Shown here piece after piece: positions 7,926 through 15,900 of a stretch of DNA of 32,521 nucleotides (within the stretch, counting starts at the first letter, position 1; every line of letters begins with the position of its first letter). The stretch comes from Myxococcota bacterium (lineage in GTDB: Bacteria; Myxococcota; XYA12-FULL-58-9): NCBI GenBank assembly GCA_022703175.1, contig JAKLEG010000010.1, forward strand, positions 1-32,521, written 5' to 3'. Under the pieces are notes generated by a model, which saw nothing but the letters and a program-made list of their open reading frames with translations, had not been told where the DNA came from and did no database searches. A program made the translations under genes and the position numbers.

Positions 7926-9368
7926 ATGATGGTCACGTTTCATGCCTATCGGCTCGTGCCGCTCTTGCTACTTGTCGCGTGTACCAGCTCCGAAGCCGAC
8001 CCAGCACCCGCCGATGCGGCTGCTGGTGACACCGACACCGCGATGCAGCAGAGCTGGGCGCCAGTGATTTCGCCAGCCTCCGGAAGTGTAGCCTATGGCA
8101 GCCTCGTGAAGCTGTTTGCCTACGAAACCAACACCGAGCTGCGCTACACGGTGGACAATACAGAACCCACGCCTAGCTCGTTGTTGTACAGTGGGCCGAT
8201 CTTGGTCGCCCCCGCGGGAGCTACAATGACTGTGCGCGCCATTGCCATCTCACCGCACAAGACACCCTCTGAGGAGGTTTCGGCCACCTACACCGTCAAG
8301 GGCGGAATGATTGTGCACTTCAAGAAGCCTAACAACTGGGCCAGCGCTCACCTGCATTATTGGAACAGCCTACCCGACAATCTGGGGAGCACTTGGCCAG
8401 GGCCCGCAATGGTCGACGAGGGGAACGGCTGGTATGTGGCTTCACTGGCCGGGCAAACCGCCAGCCATTTGCTATTCAACGCGGGCGGCGCGCCGCAAAC
8501 AGCTGACCTGTACTGGGCCAAGCCCGAAGGCTGGTTTGACGATGGTGATTTTTGGGACGTGGCGCCTGAGCGGATGACATGCTGCGCCTACCCGGGTGGC
8601 AAGTACAAAGCCTTGGTGATGAGCTTTGATGACGGCAACCAGCAAGACAAGCCGCTCATCCAGATTTTCAACGCGCACGGCATCAAAGGCAGCTTCCATT
8701 TAAACTCCGGGCTCATGGCCAATGCCGACAAAGTGCACGCCGACGAGGCGGTGGCCGTGTATGCCGGCCACGAAGTTTCAGTGCACTCGCGCACCCATCC
8801 GAACGTCGAAACGATGAACCAGGCTCAGCTCGAAGACGAAATCCTGGGCGATAAAACTGCTCTGGAAGCTTTGTTTGGCTATCCGATGCGCGGGCTGTCG
8901 TATCCCTTTGGTTCGTACAACCAGTTATTGTTGGACTTGTTGCCTGGCTGGGGCCTTCGCTACGGGCGCGTGGTGCCGTCGACCAACGATTTTCGGTTGC
9001 CCGGAGACTTTTTGCTTTGGCGCGGCAGTGCCCATCACAGCGCAGCTTGGGACTTGGCGCAGAACTTCGTCGTGCGCGGTGTCGCCGAGATGGGGGTGTT
9101 GTTCATTTGGGGGCACAGCTGGGAGTTGGATGGCAATCAGCCCAACAACAGTTGGGATTACATGGAGTCGCTGTGCGGTGTGTTGGGCAATCGCGACGAC
9201 ACCTGGTACGTCAGCGCCGCCGACTTGACGGATTACTTGCTCGCAGTGCGGGGGCTACAGTTCTCGGCTGATGGCCTGAGTGTCTTTAACCCGTCCACGC
9301 TTGCGGTGTTCGTGAAGAAGAATGGCACGGTGGTGGAGCTTGGGGCAGGACAAGCGCTCGATTTGTAG
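7926..9368 (+). CDS. Lipoprotein polysaccharide deacetylase with chitobiase-C-like and CBM26-like modules
   Basis: Secreted, lipid-anchored carbohydrate esterase (480 residues). The signal is MMVTFHAYRLVPLLLLVAC with lipobox LVAC and Cys19. Residues about 42-120 resemble the C-terminal domain of chitobiase-type enzymes (LRYTVDNTEPTPSSLLYSGP). Residues about 121-215 resemble starch-binding CBM26 (HFKKPNNWASAHLHYWNS, TWPGPAM, NGWYV, LLFNAGG). The NodB domain follows with SFDDG (about 232), the metal-binding HSRTH (about 285) and LSYPFGSY. The motif-1 and motif-2 metal ligands are present, so it is probably active on an N- or O-acetylated polysaccharide; the true substrate is unknown. ATG 7926 (or 7929) has GGGAG at 7916-7920; an in-frame TTG at 7905 is rejected. 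It converges with the next gene, leaving 75 bases with no clear terminator. Confidence 0.87.
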   Translation: MMVTFHAYRLVPLLLLVACTSSEADPAPADAAAGDTDTAMQQSWAPVISPASGSVAYGSLVKLFAYETNTELRYTVDNTEPTPSSLLYSGPILVAPAGATMTVRAIAISPHKTPSEEVSATYTVKGGMIVHFKKPNNWASAHLHYWNSLPDNLGSTWPGPAMVDEGNGWYVASLAGQTASHLLFNAGGAPQTADLYWAKPEGWFDDGDFWDVAPERMTCCAYPGGKYKALVMSFDDGNQQDKPLIQIFNAHGIKGSFHLNSGLMANADKVHADEAVAVYAGHEVSVHSRTHPNVETMNQAQLEDEILGDKTALEALFGYPMRGLSYPFGSYNQLLLDLLPGWGLRYGRVVPSTNDFRLPGDFLLWRGSAHHSAAWDLAQNFVVRGVAEMGVLFIWGHSWELDGNQPNNSWDYMESLCGVLGNRDDTWYVSAADLTDYLLAVRGLQFSADGLSVFNPSTLAVFVKKNGTVVELGAGQALDL

Positions 9369-9443
9369 CCCGCATTCCTGCTGTCCATTGATTTCCTAGC
9401 GCAGGACGTGACCTCGGCCTGGCTATCTGTTGGGGGGGGCACC

Positions 9444-12400
9444 TCAGCATCCTGAACCGCAGGTGTCGAACATCAAGCGGCGAAAATGCAGCGAGCCATT
9501 GGCATCGTTCGTATCCCACACCACAACGCCCGCTTGGCCCAGCGTCGTCACGCGCACCCAACTCGAATAGCTGGTCGTTTTGTTCAGCTGCCTGGTGAGT
9601 GTTACGGGTGCCCCGTTCGAATCAAACGTTTGGGTTTGCACTAACATCGGTTGCGGGTCGCCTGTGACGTCGGGGCTGGTCCAGGCTATGACGAAACCAC
9701 CGTCGCCGGAGCCAGTGGTGACTGCGGGGGGGCCCAACCCCGTGGGGTTTTGCATGGTCGGGACCAAGCTTGCCACCGTGAGCGCCCTGTTTAACACGGT
9801 GCCGCTGCTCGCGACGATCGATGCCTGTACTTCGACAAGTGCGCTCGGCGTGGATCGCAGCATCAGCCAGGTCACCACGGCACCTCCCCCGGGCAACATG
9901 GCAACGTCGGCGGCATTGCAGAGATCATCTCCTGTGGTCGCATCTACCGACTGCGTGACACCGGGCACCAGCGCACCACCACCATCCAAAGTGTATTGCG
10001 TCAAATAGACATGGGGGCCGTCCGACCAGGCAATGGCAAAGGCGCCAGAGCTGTTGGCGGCGACGCTGACGCCCGCGCCCGTGCCAACTTGAAAGGGGAG
10101 TTCTAACATTGAGCCATCGGAACGCGGGCGCGCCACCCACACGCTGAAATCAAGGTTGTCTTCCCAAACCGCGACCGCATCAGCCGGTCGTGCACCCGCT
10201 CCGGTCACTGCACCACGGGCGAAGGCTATGTCGGCCGCGGCTGCGGTGGTGGTAAGGAGGATGTCATTGCCATAGGGGCTCAGATCGTTATGCAGAAAGC
10301 GAGCGCGCATGTTGCTTAGCCCGTCTTGAAAGGCCAGCACGTAATCGTCGTTGGGCCCAGCGCTCAGGTGTGGACTGCTTTGGCCTCCTAGGGTCGTGCT
10401 GGTCATAGTAGTTGCGGCCGCCTGCGGGCTGCCACTCGCGTTGAATCGCCGGCCTAGGATGTCGGCACTGCCTCCGGTGCCGTCTTGCCAGACGACGACA
10501 AAGTCTCCGCTGCTTGCGGAGGCAATGTCGGGGCCTATGCGTAGGTGGCCCGCTTCGGGGGGCACCACATCTGTTTCAACGCCCACGAGCGTCACGGTGA
10601 CAGCGGCCGCGGCGCTGATATGGCCGACGTTGTCCAACAGCCAGGCGTAGATGTTATGGGCGCCGAGGGGGTTGACGGCAATGGTGACAGTGTCGGGGAG
10701 ATAGCTGCTGGCATAGCCTGGCAGATAGAGGCTGGTAAAATCGTCGGCGACCGGTGTCGTATAGGTGGCGTCGAGCCGATACTTGGCGACCCCGCAGTCA
10801 TCGGTGACGTGTAACACAAAGAGGCCGACGTCCGGGGAGCTGGTGGGAGTGTCGGCGGTTTGGAACAGCGACACCGTGGGGGCGACGAGGTCGACGCATA
10901 GGCTTTGGGGTGCAGCGGCAGCGCTGACATTTCCAGCAGCGTCGCACACCCAGGCGTAGAGTGTGTGGGCGCCGCTCGTGGCTGTGTAGCTTGTGGGCGC
11001 GCTGCTCGACCATTGCCCTGAAGCGGTGCCGCAGCTTACCGGAGGCGTGTTGCTCTCGGTGATGCGGAAGCTTGGCGAGCCCGAGGAGGGGCTTGGATCG
11101 TGGTAGCTCAGAGTTATGGGCACGTTACCCGAGGCGAACGGTGAGCTGCCACTCAGCGTGAAGCTATCCACCACCGGTTTGACAGTGTCGAGCACAACCG
11201 TCTGGATCTGTGTGGCGCTCACCACCGCGCTAACATTTCCGGCAGCGTCACGCGCCCAGGGGTAGAGCGTGTGCGCGCCTTCGGCGGCCAACGTGAATAC
11301 AGGCAAGAAGGCGAAACAGCTGTCTGTGGCCAACGGCGCTGTGGCCGATTCGGTGATGCACCGGGCCACCACTTGCTGGTTGTCGGTGGCGGTGAGCGTG
11401 AAGCCCAACTCGGGCGTATTTACGATCGCCGCATTGACAAAAAATCCAGTTACAACGGGGACTTGTCGATCGAGCAGCACCGTGGTGGTGGCTTGGGTGG
11501 AGTTCACCAGGCTGCTCGAATCTTTGACCCAGGCATACAAGGTGTGCTCGCCATCGTTGTTCAGCGGGTAATCGAGCGTCACGACGCGAGTGCCGGGTGT
11601 CACCAAACTGCCATCGGGGAAGGGCATGACGATGTCTGAAGCGGTGTGGGTGCCGCCCTCGTTAACGAGATAAGCCACCACGTCTTGGTTGTCAGTCCCG
11701 GTGATGCGCAGCTGCACGACGGCGTTGTTGGTCGGGCTTGGTGAGAGGCGTTCGAGGACCATCACCGATGGTCCGACGGTGTCGGCTTCGAGGAGAATGT
11801 CATCTGTGGCGGCCACGCTCTCGTTGCCAGCGGCATCGCGAAACCGTGCACGTACTGTGCGCGCCCCTGCGCCCATGTTCAGGAAGACGATGCGCGAATC
11901 GGGAAGTGCAATATCCAGCCACTTCAGCGAGTTGGTGGTCTCTTGCAGATCGCCATCCAGAAAGACTTGGGTTGCGTCATGCGCGTCGATCCGCACGTTG
12001 ACCTGCGTGGACGCTGTGCTGGCGGCGTCATCGTCAATGGCAACGGACGGGTTGCTGGGCGGGGTGAAGTCCAACACGATGCCGCTGGTTTCAACGGTGG
12101 CCGGATTGCCATAGGCATCTTCGAGGTCAAGTTGGACTTTAAGCTCGTCACCGTCCGTGAGCTCTCGCCCTGTCAAAGAGATGGCACCGACGATTTCTTG
12201 TTGCCCAGTGCCACCCGGCGTCAGGACGAGGTCAGCAAGCTCTTGGGGGGCAGACGTTAAGCCCACAAGCCGCGCGGCGACCAAGATCGTGTCGGACTCG
12301 GTGGTGCCCGAGACAGCTACGACGTCGTCATGCTTGTAGGCGAGTTTGTCGGCGACCCAGTCAAAACCATCGGCCGTTGGGCCTTGGAAATCGAAGCCCG

Positions 12401-12872
12401 CGAGGCCCAACGATGGCGTCGTGACATTGCCTGCGGCATCGGCAAGGCGCGCTGTGACCTGAAGATCTGGCAGCCGTTGCGGTTCGCTACCGGCAATCAA
12501 ATAGGTGAACACGTAGGTATGGCTATTGGCCGCGCTCGCGGCATCCAGAGTCATCTCCAATGCCACCCCTGCGGGATCGATGGTAACCGTGGGTAGCAAG
12601 GCCAACGCCTCGTCGACCGCAAAATGGACGCGCAGCGTGTCACCGGCGCGCCCTACCTGCTTATCCCACAGGGCGGCGCTCACCAGCGCAGGGCCGATTA
12701 CATCATTGTTGTTGCTTGCCACGCACTCGCCCAAAACTGGGCTGCAGGCGTAGTTGGGGGGGCAGTCACGGCTACTCGTACAGGTCAGATGTGCTGACTT
12801 GATGTCTATGTCGACGCTACAAGCGGTGAGGAACAACAACACACATGACAGCAGGCGCACTGCGTGAATCAT
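9444..12872 (-). CDS. Large Ig-repeat lipoprotein with propeller-like C-terminal half
   Basis: A 1142-residue surface lipoprotein of unknown role. The signal MIHAVRLLSCVLLFLTAC has lipobox LTAC (Cys18). A short Cys-rich segment follows (CTSSRDCPPNYACSP). Residues about 50-760 form a chain of Ig-like repeats. At least four contain the recurring text HTLYAWVKD, HTLYPWARDAAGNVSA, HTLYAWVCDAAGNVSA and HNIYAWLLDNVGHISA, a pattern common in bacterial Ig-like/adhesin stalks. Residues about 770-1130 carry repeats of the type FVVVWQDG, AVAVWEDN, FAIAWSDG, FVIAWTS and VVVWDTND, each followed by a strand, which suggests a beta-propeller. The last residues are CGSGC. The gene is 39 bases downstream of the 1524-residue lipoprotein gene in the same direction. 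The function is probably adhesion or binding, which is inference. Confidence 0.85.
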   Translation of the reverse strand: MIHAVRLLSCVLLFLTACSVDIDIKSAHLTCTSSRDCPPNYACSPVLGECVASNNNDVIGPALVSAALWDKQVGRAGDTLRVHFAVDEALALLPTVTIDPAGVALEMTLDAASAANSHTYVFTYLIAGSEPQRLPDLQVTARLADAAGNVTTPSLGLAGFDFQGPTADGFDWVADKLAYKHDDVVAVSGTTESDTILVAARLVGLTSAPQELADLVLTPGGTGQQEIVGAISLTGRELTDGDELKVQLDLEDAYGNPATVETSGIVLDFTPPSNPSVAIDDDAASTASTQVNVRIDAHDATQVFLDGDLQETTNSLKWLDIALPDSRIVFLNMGAGARTVRARFRDAAGNESVAATDDILLEADTVGPSVMVLERLSPSPTNNAVVQLRITGTDNQDVVAYLVNEGGTHTASDIVMPFPDGSLVTPGTRVVTLDYPLNNDGEHTLYAWVKDSSSLVNSTQATTTVLLDRQVPVVTGFFVNAAIVNTPELGFTLTATDNQQVVARCITESATAPLATDSCFAFLPVFTLAAEGAHTLYPWARDAAGNVSAVVSATQIQTVVLDTVKPVVDSFTLSGSSPFASGNVPITLSYHDPSPSSGSPSFRITESNTPPVSCGTASGQWSSSAPTSYTATSGAHTLYAWVCDAAGNVSAAAAPQSLCVDLVAPTVSLFQTADTPTSSPDVGLFVLHVTDDCGVAKYRLDATYTTPVADDFTSLYLPGYASSYLPDTVTIAVNPLGAHNIYAWLLDNVGHISAAAAVTVTLVGVETDVVPPEAGHLRIGPDIASASSGDFVVVWQDGTGGSADILGRRFNASGSPQAAATTMTSTTLGGQSSPHLSAGPNDDYVLAFQDGLSNMRARFLHNDLSPYGNDILLTTTAAAADIAFARGAVTGAGARPADAVAVWEDNLDFSVWVARPRSDGSMLELPFQVGTGAGVSVAANSSGAFAIAWSDGPHVYLTQYTLDGGGALVPGVTQSVDATTGDDLCNAADVAMLPGGGAVVTWLMLRSTPSALVEVQASIVASSGTVLNRALTVASLVPTMQNPTGLGPPAVTTGSGDGGFVIAWTSPDVTGDPQPMLVQTQTFDSNGAPVTLTRQLNKTTSYSSWVRVTTLGQAGVVVWDTNDANGSLHFRRLMFDTCGSGC

Positions 12873-12878
12873 GCGCTC

Positions 12879-12910
12879 ATCGGTAGCATACCGATCTAAG
12901 CTTCGGAAGC
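12879..12910 (-). promoter_or_regulatory. Two adjacent inverted repeats in the leader of the 1142-residue lipoprotein gene
   Basis: ATCGGTA-GCA-TACCGAT (12879-12895) and GCTTC-G-GAAGC (12900-12910) fill most of the 39-base gap between the two giant lipoprotein genes. On the - strand the first hairpin ends seven bases before the downstream ATG and its edge overlaps the only SD-like bases (GATGAG). It could limit translation of the second gene, or mark transcript processing between the two. There is no U-tract. Confidence 0.35.
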
Positions 12911-12911
12911 A

Positions 12912-15900
12912 CTAGGGGTTCAGCCAAATCACCACGCGACCGCTACCCGCCACGGTGCTGCACGTGCCGATGTTGGCTCCGTTGCCGGGTCCGGCCCCGG
13001 CAGCAAGACCGCCTGTGGCTGCGCTGCCAGGAGCACCGAGCACCACCTGAGTTCCTGTGCCTCCACCGCCGCCACCTGCAGCGCCGTTGCAGGCACCGCC
13101 AAAGGTCGAGGAACCACAGGGACCGCCATACTCACTGCCGCCCGCACCACCATAGCTGCTGTTAGCGCCGCCCGCAGACAAGCCGCCTCCCCCGCCTCCC
13201 CCAGAGGTTCCAGTGCCGGCAACGCCATCATGGTTGGCGCCGGTACCCCCTGCGTAGGCACCACCGTTGCCGCCACTACCGCCAATATTGCTACAGCCAC
13301 TGACGCCGCCGCCACCGATGTAGATCGTGAGGCTCTCTCCTGGCGTGGTGGTGACGCTGGTCGCCAAGGCGTAGCCACCGCCGCCGCCCGCACCGCTACT
13401 ACCCGCCGTTCTGCCCCCTCCTCCTCCACCGCCAGCGAGCGCCAAGACACTGGAGTTGCTGGTGCGAATGGCGGCACTGGCGCCGCCACCGCCACCTCCG
13501 GAGTTGCCATTTCCCGCGCCGCCGCCAGCGCCGAACACCTCAACATCCACATGGGTCACGCCCGCTGGAACCACCCAGGTGCTCTGACCCACTGTGGCAA
13601 GCGCGACATAGGCATCTGGAGAGGCCACCGGTTCGATGATCACCCAACCGTCGCCCGCCTTTCGTCCACAGGTCGCGCCTCCCGGGGCACCGTAGCCCGG
13701 GCCACCGTTGGCCGCTGCCCCTCCAGGCCCGTTGCCGGCCGCGGTGCCGCCCACCATGACAGTGGCACCCATGCCTCCGCCCCCCCCAGCGCCCCAGCCG
13801 CTGCAGGCCCCACCAGAGGTCGAGGTCCCACATGAACCGGCGTCACCCTCCCCGCCCGCGCCGCCGTAGGTCGAGCTGCCACTATCGCCACCGCCGCCAT
13901 CACCGCCGCCACCGCCATAAGTGCTGTTGCCAGCGTTAGCGTTGCCGCTGTTGCCACCGCCGCCACCGTAGATGCTTGTGCCCGCCACAGCTCCCACGCC
14001 GCTTCCACCACCGTTATAGGCGCCGCCAGCTCCAGGCCCTGTGCTACAGGCACTGGTGCCGGCCCCGCCCACGTAGACGTCATAGCTTTCACTGGCGGCC
14101 GCAGTGTAGCCACTTAGGGAACCTAAGCCGCCGCCACCCCCGCCACCATTGTAGGTGGCATCACCCCCGCCTCCGCCTCCGCCGCCGCCCAAGACAAGTC
14201 GCGTGGCGTCACTGGTGCGCTCTACAGCGGAGGCACCACCCCCACCTCCTCCGCCCATATTGGCGGCCGTGCCGCCGCCCCCGCCTGCGCCATAGGCCCA
14301 CAGGTTTAACACTGCGCAGTTGGTGGGTCGCAAGTAGCTCGTTTTGCCTGGCGTCGCGAAGACACTGCGTCGGGTGCGGCAGGGTTGGCAAATGCTTGTG
14401 ATACAGCTGCGGCCGGTGAGGCAGTCGGCGGTTTCATCGCAAGTGCCACCATCCCCCGAAACCGGTGCGCAGGCGCTCCCGATGCAGGTATGGAGGCATT
14501 GGGCGTTGGTCACGCAGGCTTGACCATCATTCAGGCGACAGACGTTGGTTTGACAGGTATTTCCGGTTTGGCAGTCGGCAGTTTCATCGCAGGCGCCAGT
14601 GGCAGTCGACTTGGCTGCACAGCTGCCCGCGATACAGACATCGACGCATTGGCTGTTGAGCGTGCAACTTTGGCCGTTGTTACGCTTGCAGGTGCCGCCT
14701 GTGCAGGTGTGGTTGGCCTGACAGTCGGGCGTCTCGTCGCAGGTGCCGCCGGTTGCGGCTGTGGCAGCACAGGTGCCGCTGATACAGACGTTGACGCACT
14801 GAGAATTGGTGGTGCAACTCTGACCGTTGTCGCGTTTGCAGATGTTGCCGACGCAGGAGTTGCCGGCCAGACAATCAGCAGTCTCGTCGCAGCTGCCGCC
14901 GGTATCGGCCCGCGTCATGCAAGTGGTCTGGACGCAAACTTCTAGGCACTGATTGTTGGTGGTGCAGCCTTGGCCGTTGTTCAACAGGCACAGGCCGGTG
15001 GTGCAGGTGCGGCCCGCCAGGCAATCGGCAGAATCGCCAGCATCACAGACGCCGCGCGTTCCGGCCAACGGAGCACACGCGCTGCCAATGCAGGTGTGGG
15101 CACATTGGCTGTTCAACGTGCACGACTGGGTGTCGTTTAGCAGGCAGGTGCCGCTGTAGCAGGCGCGTGTGGTGGCGCAATCGCGCGGATCTTCTACCGG
15201 CCCTGGGGCACCCAAACCGCCAACACAACTAGAACCGGTCGAGGTGTAGGCACACACCCCACATGCAGCGCTGGCGCATTTGTGGGTGCTGCACTGCGTG
15301 TCGGCGCAGTCGCAGATGTTGGTGGTGCAGAAGGCATCACTGGCGCAGAGTTGGCCCGTGGCCGCTCGACAGTGTTCTGTCCCGACAGCGACGCCATCGC
15401 AGGCGCAGCTTCCGGCCGTGCAACCCGCGCCACTGCCGGTGCACAACGCCGCGGGCGCGCTATCCGTGGAGCCAAGCTTGATGGGGCGGCACAACCCATC
15501 ATTCTCGTTGGTCAGTGATGTCAGACAGGATGCGCAGGTGTCGGTACATGCGGCCTCGCAACAGACACCGTCACTGCAGTAGGTGGATTGGCACTCGGCG
15601 CCTGTGGTGCAACCCATGCCATTGCTCTTTTTTGGGATGCAGGCGTTGCCGTAGCAATAGTTGTTGGCGGCGGCACAGCGGGTGCTCGTGTAGTTTGTGC
15701 AGGAATCAAAACAGGCGGCCGCGGCGACATTGCACATAAGACCGTTGCTGCATTGCGCTGCTTGGGCGCAGCACGTTGTTCCTGCCGCATCACAACAAAC
15801 GCTGTTCTCGCACTTCAAACCTGTCGCACAGCTACCCTGACCGCTGCCCGTACATGTTTCGCCGGTGCCGCTGCGCAGGCTGCACGACGGGTCCTGGCAA

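Noticed and set aside
9369-9443. Search for a bidirectional terminator between the convergent deacetylase and Ig-repeat genes
   Set aside because: Only a 4-base stem (TCCT/AGGA) and a G-run were found; no credible hairpin.
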